From CALRWV02 sp943371965 (GTDB lineage Bacteria > Bacteroidota > JABWAT01): a DNA stretch of 64,000 nucleotides. Positions 26,683 through 34,915 of this stretch are shown one piece after another. A program made the translations under genes and the position numbers. The number at the start of each line of letters is the position of its first letter. Within the stretch, counting starts at the first letter, position 1. The stretch lies in NCBI GenBank assembly GCA_943371965.1, contig CALRWV020000005.1, forward strand, positions 186,001 to 250,000. Reading direction: 5' to 3'. Below the pieces are notes generated by a model. The model searched no databases, was not told where the DNA came from, and saw only the letters and a program-made list of their open reading frames with translations.

Positions 26683-27150
26683 ATGAACACTTTTTTAACC
26701 ACTTTTCACATAATCGGAATCATGTTCTGGATGATTGGACTTTCGGGATACATTTTGGTGAAAATGCAATTTGGCAACCGTGAAGAAGAACTTAAACGCG
26801 CAATTCAAAGACGAAAATTTGATATGTTCAGTCTGGGTGGAATTGTGCTCTGGTTTTCAACTGGAATGGCAATGATTGTCAGTTTCGGTTATATCGGATC
26901 AGGTGAAGTTCCAGCTTGGCTCGGAATTAAATTTTTGTTGATTCTGATTATGTTTCTTACTTCATTAAGCGTTGTTGGAATGGATTTTGGGTTGGTGAAA
27001 ATATTGCGCGAGATGAAAACTAATGAACCTGAATCAGTCCGACAAAGAACAGAAAAACTTTCCAAAGCAATCAATATGATGGCTTTGGTTTCTTTTCTGT
27101 TGAGTCTTGTCATTTTTCTTTTTGTAAGATTCCGTAATTCAGTTGGTTAA
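26683..27150 (+). CDS. Four-helix membrane protein, CopD/HemJ-like in outline
   Basis: 155 residues with four membrane segments (about 5-26, 48-67, 81-103, 128-147). The first contains FHIIGIMFWMIGLSG, with a histidine placed as in CopD, HemJ and related b-type heme proteins, and the fourth helix follows a KLSKAINMM loop. The similarity is in layout rather than in a diagnostic motif, so the assignment to that superfamily is tentative. Third gene of the DUF2085 operon; its product could work with the two other small membrane proteins. Confidence 0.6.
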   Translation: MNTFLTTFHIIGIMFWMIGLSGYILVKMQFGNREEELKRAIQRRKFDMFSLGGIVLWFSTGMAMIVSFGYIGSGEVPAWLGIKFLLILIMFLTSLSVVGMDFGLVKILREMKTNEPESVRQRTEKLSKAINMMALVSFLLSLVIFLFVRFRNSVG

Positions 27151-27179
27151 GTTTAAGAAATGGATTTCTGCAGATTAAC

Positions 27180-27803
27180 TTATTCAAGTATTCTGAAAAG
27201 GTCTTTCTTCACTTTCTCAAGTCTTGTATCACTTCCGTTGATATCTGCTAAAAGCAAAAGATGGTTTCCCGATTTTTCGTTTTCAAGTTTTATCATTTTA
27301 TAAAAAGTATCTTGAAATGATCCTGCAGTCCAATTTGAATTTGCCTGAGCTTTTTTGCTTTTCGGGTTTTCATTCAACTGTACATGATCAAGTAAATCAC
27401 CATCATTGTTGAAATGGGCAATTGAAAAAACATTTCTTTTTAGTTTTCTGGTACTGAACAGCAATAAAATGGATTCCGATTTATCAATTGATCTGAATTT
27501 ACGTTTTTCGAAAATGGGAATCAGTTCCAGAATTTCTTTCCGCATCGCTTCCGGTTTTTCCGGTTCATATTGTGATTTTTTTGTGAATTTGGAAACTTTT
27601 TCCTGAATTTCGAATGGCACAGAGGTAACGGACTTTTTTTGTTTCAGAACAGATTTGGCATCAATAAAAATCTGCCTTTGAAGTTTTGACAGAGATGCAG
27701 AATCCATGTTCTCAAGAAGGAGGGAAAGCAATTCCGGTTCATAAACCAAAGATTTTACTTGAGATAAAACAGTAAGTGTAGATGCTGACATAAATTTTTC
27801 CAA
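27180..27803 (-). CDS. Hypothetical protein
   Basis: 207 residues, soluble, lysine-rich, no signal peptide. The second Met (residue 5, MSAST) is an equally good start. Residues ~105-195 look like a small alpha/beta domain (SESILLLFSTRKLKRNVFSIAHFNNDGDLLDHV and HLLLLADINGSD). I recognise no family. It is convergent with the membrane-protein operon and is followed (leftward) by its 3' end at 27180; the 193 bases between it and mutS (27804-27996) hold no gene, only an AT-rich stretch with a small dyad ATACCAT-GAGT-ATGGTAT at 27953-27970. Confidence 0.6.
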   Translation of the reverse strand: MEKFMSASTLTVLSQVKSLVYEPELLSLLLENMDSASLSKLQRQIFIDAKSVLKQKKSVTSVPFEIQEKVSKFTKKSQYEPEKPEAMRKEILELIPIFEKRKFRSIDKSESILLLFSTRKLKRNVFSIAHFNNDGDLLDHVQLNENPKSKKAQANSNWTAGSFQDTFYKMIKLENEKSGNHLLLLADINGSDTRLEKVKKDLFRILE

Positions 27804-27996
27804 GAAGATTGGTGAAGATAGAAAAAAAATGAATTACGGAAAGTGATATAAAACAGAAATAAATTAAGTGTATTGTATTTTACATGATTTTAATGTTTCT
27901 GAGATTACCGTTAAACCATTGTGCAAGATCCATAATTTTATTTTTTTAATATATACCATGAGTATGGTATCATTTAGTTTTCTGAATAATTCATTC

Positions 27997-30600
27997 TTAT
28001 TTCTTTTTCATTGCCGCTCTCGCCATTGAAGTCAATTCTTGTAATTTCAACAATGCTTCAACAGGTGCCAAACGGTTGATATCCAATTTCAAAAGTGATT
28101 GTATTATTGGTGCTTCCTGAATTTCAAACATGGTCATTTGAATTCCATCATCAGGGACTGGAGTTTTGGCAGCATTCGGTGTTTGAAGCGGATTTTCATT
28201 TTCCAATTGAGCTAAAATTTCTTTTGCCCTGAAAATTAGTTCATTGGGAAGTCCAGCCATTTGCGCAACCTGAATTCCGTATGAGTGATCCGCCCCACCA
28301 GGAATTATTTTTCTCAGAAATATGACCTTATCGCCATATTCTTTCACTTCAACGTTGTAATTTTTGATTCTCGGAAATGTTTTTTCGAGTTCATTCAATT
28401 CATGATAGTGGGTTGCAAAAAGTGTTTTGGCACGTAAATCAGGATGCTGATGGATATATTCTGCCAAACTCCACGCGATGGAAAGTCCGTCAAATGTTGA
28501 AGTCCCGCGTCCAATTTCATCCAAAAGAATGAGGGATTTTGAAGTGGCGTTGTTCAAAATATTGGCAGCTTCATTCATTTCAACCAAAAAGGTAGATTCA
28601 CCGGCAGCAAGATTGTCACTTGCACCAACCCGTGTAAAAATCCTGTCAACAACTCCAATTTTTGCATAAGCGGCGGGAACAAAACTTCCAATCTGAGCCA
28701 TCAAAGTCAGTAAACCTGCCTGACGAAGAAAAGAAGACTTACCGCTCATATTTGGACCAGTGATGATCAAAATCTGATCAGTTGAAGAAGACAGGAACAA
28801 ATCATTCGGAACATAATCTTCACCGGGAGGAAGCAATCTTTCAATTACAGGATGACGTCCATCTTTTATTTCGATGATTTCCAATTCATTAATAATCGGT
28901 TTTACGTAATTATATTGACGGGAAATGTGTGCGTAATTTGCAAGACAATCCAATTCTGCCAACGAATAGGAATTTTGCTGCAGACGAACCTGATACTCGT
29001 TTATTTTCAGACGTAATCCATTGAAAATTTCCTGTTCCAGCGCGATCATTTTTTCTTCAGCATGAAGCAGTTTTTCTTCTTTTTCCTTCAATTCAGGAGT
29101 GATAAATCGTTCTGCATTTACCAAAGTCTGTTTGCGGATATAATTTTCAGGAATTTTTGTCAGGTGAGATCTGGTAATTTCAATATAATAACCAAACACA
29201 TTGTTGAAATGGATTTTCAGGTTCGAAATTCCGGTTCTTTCACGTTCGGAAGCCTGAAGTTTCGCCATCCAGTCTTTACCATTGGTTGTTAGGTCTTTGA
29301 GTTCATCAAGTTCAGCATTGTAACCTGGTTTTATCAACCCTCCCTCACCAATTGAAATCGGAGGTTCATCAACAATCGTGCGGTCAATTTCTTCAATCAG
29401 TTCCGGAATTTCATCCAGATTCTGATAAATATCTTTCAGTTGACTGGTGACAACATTTTTCAGCGAAAATTTTATGACGGGAATTTCACGGAGTGTGTTT
29501 TTCAGTGAAATCAGTTCACGTGGAAGGATTTTTCCCAAACTGACTTTTGCAACCAACCTTTCAAGATCAATCGAATTTGAAAGTTCCTGACGCAAAGAAT
29601 TGTTCAATGTCATGTTTACGGAAAGTTCTTCAACTGCATCCAGCCGTGATTGAATCATCTCCACTTTTTTGAGTGGCTGATAAATCCACTTTTTCAATAA
29701 TCTCCCGCCCATCGCTGTTTGGGTCTGATCCAAAATCGAAAGAAGAGTTCCGGTTTTTTGTCCTTCATTAATTGACGAAATAAGTTCAAGATTTCGTTTG
29801 GTTGACGGATCCAAAACAATGAAATCTTCCGACTGATATAAACTCAATTTTCGGATGTGGGAAAGGTTTTCTTTTTGAGTGTCGTACAGATAATTCAACA
29901 CGGCACCGGCAGCAACTACCGACAACGGAAGCTCTTCAATTCCAAAAGATTTCAGCGAATGTGTTTTAAAATGACGTAAAAGTGCATCTTTTCCCTGATC
30001 AAAAGTAAAAATCCAATCTTCCCGTTCGGTCATTACAATTTTCGGGAGCAGTTTGAATTCTGATTTCTGCCGTTTTGTGACAAGTACTTCTTTTGGCTGA
30101 ATCATTTCAAGTATGTCACGGATTTTTCCAGTTGAAGTCTGAACGGTATAAAACTCACCGGTTGAAGCATCAATAAATGAAAAACCGGACTGATCACCAT
30201 CCAAAATCCAGGAAGCAAGATAATTATTTGTTTTGTGGTCAAGCAGTTTATCGTTGAAAGTAACACCAGGCGTGATAATTTCAACCACATCACGCTTTAC
30301 CAGTTTTTTGGTCAGTTTCGGATCTTCCATCTGCTCACAAATTGCAACTTTCAATCCTGCAGCAACCAATCTTGGCAGATATGTATCAACTGAATGGTAC
30401 GGAAATCCGGCAAGTGGAAGTTCATCCATATAACCTGCGGAACGCTTGGTGAGAGTAATTCCCAAGACTTTTGAGCAGAGTTTTGCATCTTCACCGAAGG
30501 TTTCGTAAAAATCACCCACACGGAATAACAGCAAAACACCCGGATATTTCAGTTTGATGGCATTGTACTGTGCCATCAATGGCGTTTCTGGTTTAGACAT
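27997..30600 (-). CDS. mutS: DNA mismatch repair protein MutS
   Basis: 867 residues from the ATG at 30600 (MSKPETPLMAQYNAIK); the frame is open 63 codons further but that extension has no homology and MutS proteins start this way. The mismatch-reading Phe-x-Glu is in RVGDFYETFG (about 30), the core lever/clamp region spans ~270-560, and the ATPase has GPNMSGKSSFLRQ (about 620), the Walker B LILLDEIGRGTSTFDG (about 700) and the TLFATHYHEL switch. The C-terminal ~60 residues have the usual beta-clamp/dimerisation tail. It binds mismatches and recruits MutL. Complete and apparently functional. Confidence 0.97.
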   Translation of the reverse strand: MSKPETPLMAQYNAIKLKYPGVLLLFRVGDFYETFGEDAKLCSKVLGITLTKRSAGYMDELPLAGFPYHSVDTYLPRLVAAGLKVAICEQMEDPKLTKKLVKRDVVEIITPGVTFNDKLLDHKTNNYLASWILDGDQSGFSFIDASTGEFYTVQTSTGKIRDILEMIQPKEVLVTKRQKSEFKLLPKIVMTEREDWIFTFDQGKDALLRHFKTHSLKSFGIEELPLSVVAAGAVLNYLYDTQKENLSHIRKLSLYQSEDFIVLDPSTKRNLELISSINEGQKTGTLLSILDQTQTAMGGRLLKKWIYQPLKKVEMIQSRLDAVEELSVNMTLNNSLRQELSNSIDLERLVAKVSLGKILPRELISLKNTLREIPVIKFSLKNVVTSQLKDIYQNLDEIPELIEEIDRTIVDEPPISIGEGGLIKPGYNAELDELKDLTTNGKDWMAKLQASERERTGISNLKIHFNNVFGYYIEITRSHLTKIPENYIRKQTLVNAERFITPELKEKEEKLLHAEEKMIALEQEIFNGLRLKINEYQVRLQQNSYSLAELDCLANYAHISRQYNYVKPIINELEIIEIKDGRHPVIERLLPPGEDYVPNDLFLSSSTDQILIITGPNMSGKSSFLRQAGLLTLMAQIGSFVPAAYAKIGVVDRIFTRVGASDNLAAGESTFLVEMNEAANILNNATSKSLILLDEIGRGTSTFDGLSIAWSLAEYIHQHPDLRAKTLFATHYHELNELEKTFPRIKNYNVEVKEYGDKVIFLRKIIPGGADHSYGIQVAQMAGLPNELIFRAKEILAQLENENPLQTPNAAKTPVPDDGIQMTMFEIQEAPIIQSLLKLDINRLAPVEALLKLQELTSMARAAMKKK

Positions 30601-30644
30601 GAATTTCTTAATTTTTGGTGGCGTGAAGTTACGTTTTTTTGGGG

Positions 30645-30679
30645 AGAGAGGGAAATATGGTTGATATATTTCCCTCTCT
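30645..30679. repeat. Perfect 14-bp inverted repeat upstream of mutS
   Basis: AGAGAGGGAAATAT / ATATTTCCCTCTCT with a 7-base loop (GGTTGAT), 45 bases before the mutS start codon. Neither side has a T-run, so it is not a normal terminator. It would lie in the mutS leader RNA or act as an operator. The surrounding gap 30601-30951 has no gene; it also holds the divergent promoter region of the sensor kinase. Confidence 0.8.
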
Positions 30680-30840
30680 ATGAAATCAGACCACGATATA
30701 GTTAAAATCGAAAAGTGAAAATCTGGTTTATGTTTTTTTATAAAGTGAGAAATCGTGTTTTTTACCCGAATAATATGTCTTTTCACCAAACCTGCCTATA
30801 ACTTGTTGAAAACCCACTCCCAGTTCATCAAATCAGAAAC

Positions 30841-30882
30841 AAATCAAATGAGTGCAATCCAAACAAGGGTATTATTTGATTT
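30841..30882. promoter_or_regulatory. Possible operator: 9-bp inverted repeat upstream of the sensor kinase
   Basis: AAATCAAAT at 30841-30849 and its exact reverse complement ATTTGATTT at 30874-30882, centred about 35 bases before the predicted -33 box. Immediately upstream are TTTCACCAAACC (30781-30792) and TTCATCAA...ATCAGAAACA (30824-30841), both of which recur before the T9SS protein gene. Confidence 0.4.
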
Positions 30883-30896
30883 TCAATCAGATAGTT

Positions 30897-30929
30897 TTTG
30901 GGTGAAAAGAAATTAAGGTGCTATTTTTG
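30897..30929 (+). promoter_or_regulatory. Bacteroidota-type promoter for the sensor kinase
   Basis: TTTG at 30897-30900, 21 bases, then TATTTTTG at 30922-30929, a full match to TTTG-N19/21-TAnnTTTG. Transcription would begin near 30936, leaving a leader of about 15 bases that contains GGAG at 30941-30944 and then the ATC codon at 30952. Confidence 0.6.
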
Positions 30930-30951
30930 ATTTTTTACCTGGAGATTTGAC

Positions 30952-33900
30952 ATCCGAAAGCTGATTTCATTTTTACTTTTCCTGAATGCTTTATGGATTC
31001 CGAATGTTTTTTCGCAGGAAATTTCATGGACTCATTATACTGATGAACACGGTTTGCCGAACAATGAAGTTTATGACATTTTTCAGGATTCGAAAGGTTT
31101 TATCTGGATTGGCACTTTGAACGGTTTGTGCCGATTTGATGGTGTCAGATTTGAGAAATTTGAAAGTCAGCAGCAGAAAGGCCCTCATCTTTCTAAAATA
31201 ACAGAAGACAGCGAAGGGAAAATATGGGCATCCAATTTCAATGGTCAACTTTTTTATGTTCAGGATGGAAAACTGAAAGAATTTACCAAATGGGATGGAA
31301 TTCAATTTCAGGGATTTGATAGGTATAATGTTTCAGAACCGGAAAAATTGCTTGTAACCGACGTTTATAAATTGCATTCATACCATTTTCCTGATTCTGT
31401 CTGGGAACCGGTTGAATTTCAGGAGCCTTCCAAAAATTTTCCATTTCTGAATACTTCAGTCATCATCAGGCAGAATGATTCAACAATTTGGATTCCGTTT
31501 AAAAACCGCGGATTCAGTTTTTACAGAAACGGAAAACTGTTTTCACCAAAATATTCAAACGAAGCAATAAAATATTTTCAAAAGCCTAACGGAAAATCAG
31601 TCGTAGATTTCAGGGCATTTAATATCAATAACGAAATCTGGTTTGCCGATACTTACAACAATGCGATTTTCAGTACAAAAGGTGACAGTATTATTTATGA
31701 TTCAAAAATCAATAGAGAATTCAGTCCGCTTCTTTCAGGTTTCATCAATGTATCAAGTACAAAAAATGGATTGATCTGGTTTTCGAACAATAAAAAGATG
31801 ACTGTTTACAATTCCGATCTTACCATCAATCATTCTTTCGAAGGAAAACTTCCGGCTTACCGCATTTCAAAAACCTTGCTTGACAGAGAAGGAAGTTATT
31901 GGTTTTCAACTTTGGAAAACGGCATTTTTCAGATTAAAAATTTTGAAATAACCGTGTTCAATGAAAAAAGTAAATCAATACCCCAGAATTATATTACCCA
32001 TATCAAAAATACAGGTAATGATCAGTTGATTTTCAGTGACAAGTCAGCCAATATTTTCAGATTCAATTACCGGACTTTCAAAATGGAAAATATTTATTCC
32101 GGCGGAGGAATTAGGGAATTTCAATCAATGACTTTCAACAGATCAACCAACAGTATTTATTTTTCAACGGAAGGTCTTTTCAGGTTTGATATTGCAAAAA
32201 AAACCAGGAAAAATATTTTTGAATTTATGTCTGTTAAAGATATTGAGTTTGACAGTTTCGGTAATCTTTTTCTGGCATCACCCGGTTTTAATGCTGTGAT
32301 TTTAAAAAGAAATTCGTCGGAGCGGTATTCAGGGTTAGTTCAGCAATTTAACCGGAAAAGCAGATTCAGTGAAACCGGTGACAGTATTTTTGTTTTTGAC
32401 AGTGATCGAAGCAACTCCATCTATTTTGACGAAACAAAACAGAAAATATTCCTGGGAAACAACACAAAACTAGCAGTCTTTGATTCGAAAGGAAGAAGAG
32501 AAGTAAATGACGAAAATGGCAATCCAATAATTGCAAGAACGTTTTCAGGTGAAATCAATGGAGGAATTTGGGTGGGAACCCAAAATCAGGGACTTTTTCT
32601 TCTCGATGATGAAAAAGTAAAACTTCACCTGACTGTGAAAGATGGTCTTAAAAGCAACACAATAAGAAAAATTATCCAGGATTCTTCAGAATTATGGATT
32701 GGAACTACAAACGGACTTCACCGTTTCAACCTGGTTGAAAATAAAATTTACGCGTTCAACACTTTGGATGGTTTGCCTACCAATGATATTTTTTCATTTG
32801 CCCTCTCTGAAGAAGATGTCTGGATTGCAACTTCAAAAGGCCTTGTTAGGTTTCCCAAAAAATTCAACGGTTACAATGAAATACCCTCACCTGTATTTAT
32901 TTCTGATGTTACCGTAAATGGACTCAGTATTTTTCCCGTAAAAAATTCTGAATTCAATTATGATGAGAACAATTTTGTTGTCACTTTCCAGTCTCCAAGT
33001 TATAAAAGTTCAGGCCAATTCAGTTTTATTTACAGGCTTTCAGGTATTAATGAAGAGTGGATTCCGACCAGTTCCGCATCAAACTTTGCCAGGTTTTCCT
33101 CACTTCCACCCGGCAATTATACATTTCAAGTTATTGCAGAAAATGAGGATGGCGTAAGAAGTGAAAAACCAGATGAAATGTCATTTGTCATCAATCCGCC
33201 ATTCTGGAAAACGTGGTGGTTTATTCTTTTGATTTCTGCTTTTGCAGCAGCACTCGCAGTTTTTTATTTTGACAGAAAAATAAAGAAGATGAAATCAGAT
33301 CAGCAGCTTCAGCATGACCGTGAACTTGCCGATCATCAACTTAGAATATCGCAACTGAATGCAATCAAATCACAAATGAATCCGCACTTCATGTTCAATG
33401 CATTGAATTCGATTCAAAGTCTTGTTTTTCAGAATGATAAAAAACAGGCAAATATGTTTTTGGGGAAATTTTCTGATCTCATGCGGATGGTGCTCGATTT
33501 ATCAAACAGGCAATTTGTCAGTCTTTCCGAAGAGTTGAGACTTCTGAATTTATATCTTGAACTTGAAGCTCTTCGTTTTGAAGATGAATTGAAGTATTTC
33601 ATAGAAGTTGCTTCGGATATCCAAACAGATCAGATTGAAATTCCTTCATTGCTGATTCAGCCATATGTTGAGAACGCAATCAAACATGGATTGCTGCATA
33701 AAAAGAACAATTGCCGGCTTACGATCGTTATTAAAAAAGATACTCAACCCAATGTACTCTTGGTTACCGTCAGCGATAATGGAGTTGGCAGACAGGAAGC
33801 AGAAAACATCAAAAAAAGACGGGGAATCAACCATATTTCTTTTGCAACCGGTGCAAATGAAAAACGGCTTGAACTTTTGAATTTCGGAAAACAAAAATAT

Positions 33901-34005
33901 ATTGGTGTTGAAATTGCAGATAAACAGGACAGTTATGGAAACGCAACGGGAACTGCTGTAACAATAAGAATTCCGGTTAATGATGGGAGATATTTCAAGG
34001 CATGA
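30952..34005 (+). CDS. Two-component sensor: periplasmic propeller + Y_Y_Y + LytS-type histidine kinase, probable ATC start
   Basis: 1017 residues if read from ATC at 30952. That codon has GGAG 7 bases upstream, and the encoded N-terminus (RKLISFLLFLNALWIPNVFSQ) is a textbook signal peptide; starting at the TTG at 31054 would remove it and cut into the first propeller motif. Repeated GxxWIGTxxGLxRFD motifs (from about residue 50) build the two-component regulator propeller, followed by a Y_Y_Y domain (about 660-735), a membrane helix (755-775), a PF06580-type kinase with His812 in NPHFMFNALNS, and HATPase N-box PYVENAIKHG. The stop overlaps the response-regulator start (ATGA), so the pair is translationally coupled. 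Such sensors often detect glycans or other extracellular ligands. Confidence 0.88.
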   Translation: MRKLISFLLFLNALWIPNVFSQEISWTHYTDEHGLPNNEVYDIFQDSKGFIWIGTLNGLCRFDGVRFEKFESQQQKGPHLSKITEDSEGKIWASNFNGQLFYVQDGKLKEFTKWDGIQFQGFDRYNVSEPEKLLVTDVYKLHSYHFPDSVWEPVEFQEPSKNFPFLNTSVIIRQNDSTIWIPFKNRGFSFYRNGKLFSPKYSNEAIKYFQKPNGKSVVDFRAFNINNEIWFADTYNNAIFSTKGDSIIYDSKINREFSPLLSGFINVSSTKNGLIWFSNNKKMTVYNSDLTINHSFEGKLPAYRISKTLLDREGSYWFSTLENGIFQIKNFEITVFNEKSKSIPQNYITHIKNTGNDQLIFSDKSANIFRFNYRTFKMENIYSGGGIREFQSMTFNRSTNSIYFSTEGLFRFDIAKKTRKNIFEFMSVKDIEFDSFGNLFLASPGFNAVILKRNSSERYSGLVQQFNRKSRFSETGDSIFVFDSDRSNSIYFDETKQKIFLGNNTKLAVFDSKGRREVNDENGNPIIARTFSGEINGGIWVGTQNQGLFLLDDEKVKLHLTVKDGLKSNTIRKIIQDSSELWIGTTNGLHRFNLVENKIYAFNTLDGLPTNDIFSFALSEEDVWIATSKGLVRFPKKFNGYNEIPSPVFISDVTVNGLSIFPVKNSEFNYDENNFVVTFQSPSYKSSGQFSFIYRLSGINEEWIPTSSASNFARFSSLPPGNYTFQVIAENEDGVRSEKPDEMSFVINPPFWKTWWFILLISAFAAALAVFYFDRKIKKMKSDQQLQHDRELADHQLRISQLNAIKSQMNPHFMFNALNSIQSLVFQNDKKQANMFLGKFSDLMRMVLDLSNRQFVSLSEELRLLNLYLELEALRFEDELKYFIEVASDIQTDQIEIPSLLIQPYVENAIKHGLLHKKNNCRLTIVIKKDTQPNVLLVTVSDNGVGRQEAENIKKRRGINHISFATGANEKRLELLNFGKQKYIGVEIADKQDSYGNATGTAVTIRIPVNDGRYFKA

Positions 34006-34748
34006 AAGCAATTGTAATTGATGATGAACAGAAAGCAGTTTTTGCAGTTGAATCAATTGTTAAAGAATACTGTACCGAGTTGGAATGGGCAGGTTCTGCG
34101 CAGGATTTACCGTCTGGTGTCAGGCTGATAAAAAAAATAAAACCGGATATTGTTTTTCTTGACATTGAAATGCCGGGTTATTCAGGACTTAATCTGCTCG
34201 AGTTTTTCAATGAAGATGAAATCGATTTTGAAATCATTTTTACAACGGCATACAGTGAATTTGCCATTCAGGCATTTCAGCTTTCAGCCATGGATTATCT
34301 GCTTAAACCGATTCAGATTGATCAGCTTGTAAAAGCAGTTGAAAAAATTCAACGGAAAAAAAACCGTGAAATCAATTCGGAAAAAATTTCTGCCCTCAAG
34401 CGGAATCTGCAGCCGGAAACCCAAGTTCTGAAAATTGCAATTCCGGTAACCGACGGATTGCTTTTTGTTCAGAGCAGTGAAATTTCTTATCTGAAAGCTG
34501 AAGGATCCTACACACAATTTTTCATGGTTGATGGAACCAAACATCTGGTCAGTAAAATCCTGAAGGAGTATGAACGGCTGCTTTCACTGAAGACTTTTTT
34601 CCGTCCGCACAGATCTTTTATAATTAATCTGGATGAAGTAAAGCATTACATCAGAAAAGATGGCGGATATCTGGTTATGAAAAATGGTGATCACATATCC
34701 ATCAGTCAGGAAAAGAAAGATGACCTTTTAAAATTGCTTCAGGTATAA
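34002..34748 (+). CDS. LytTR-family response regulator
   Basis: 248 residues. The receiver domain (1-120) has the acidic pocket DDE at 7-9, phospho-acceptor Asp54 in VFLDIEMPG, the TTAYSEFA switch threonine and the KPI lysine at about 105. The LytTR DNA-binding domain (about 145-245) shows SEISYLKAEGSYTQFF, KEYERLLS, FFRPHRSFIINLDEV. LytTR proteins bind pairs of short direct repeats and usually regulate surface or extracellular functions. Start overlaps the kinase stop by 4 bases. The next gene downstream, a large T9SS surface protein, is the obvious candidate target. Confidence 0.94.
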   Translation: MKAIVIDDEQKAVFAVESIVKEYCTELEWAGSAQDLPSGVRLIKKIKPDIVFLDIEMPGYSGLNLLEFFNEDEIDFEIIFTTAYSEFAIQAFQLSAMDYLLKPIQIDQLVKAVEKIQRKKNREINSEKISALKRNLQPETQVLKIAIPVTDGLLFVQSSEISYLKAEGSYTQFFMVDGTKHLVSKILKEYERLLSLKTFFRPHRSFIINLDEVKHYIRKDGGYLVMKNGDHISISQEKKDDLLKLLQV

Positions 34749-34816
34749 AAAACCTGGATCATCAGTTTTTTTTTTGCCCATTGTGACAGCGAAATTTTTA
34801 TTTCCCCAAAACCCTG

Positions 34817-34884
34817 TTTCACCAAACCAGATTCCGTATTCATCAATCCAATCTGAAACATAAATCAAAAACCGGATACTTTTG
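34817..34884 (+). promoter_or_regulatory. Promoter/operator region of the T9SS surface protein
   Basis: TACTTTTG at 34877-34884 is a full TAnnTTTG box, with TCTG (for TTTG) at 34852-34855, 21 bases upstream. It is preceded by TTTCACCAAACC (34817-34828) and TTCATCAATCCAATCTGAAACA (34839-34860), blocks that recur in front of the sensor kinase operon. They may be binding sites for the LytTR regulator. The 167-base gap otherwise has only a T9 run at about 34770 after the regulator gene. Confidence 0.5.
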
Positions 34885-34915
34885 AATTATTAAGACTTAA
34901 TTCAGAGGGAAAACT

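Noticed and set aside
27953..27970. ATACCAT-GAGT-ATGGTAT dyad downstream of mutS as a terminator
   Set aside because: Short stem and no T-run in the right orientation on either strand.
30601..30789. 63-residue N-terminal extension of MutS
   Set aside because: It reads through the hairpin region; MutS proteins normally begin near MSKPETPLMAQY.
33646..34056. Leftward reading across the kinase/regulator junction
   Set aside because: Antisense shadow of two well-supported overlapping genes.
34749..34775. Terminator after the LytTR gene (CTGGATCATCAG then T9)
   Set aside because: The T-run is good but the stem is only about three pairs, so it is not listed as a terminator.
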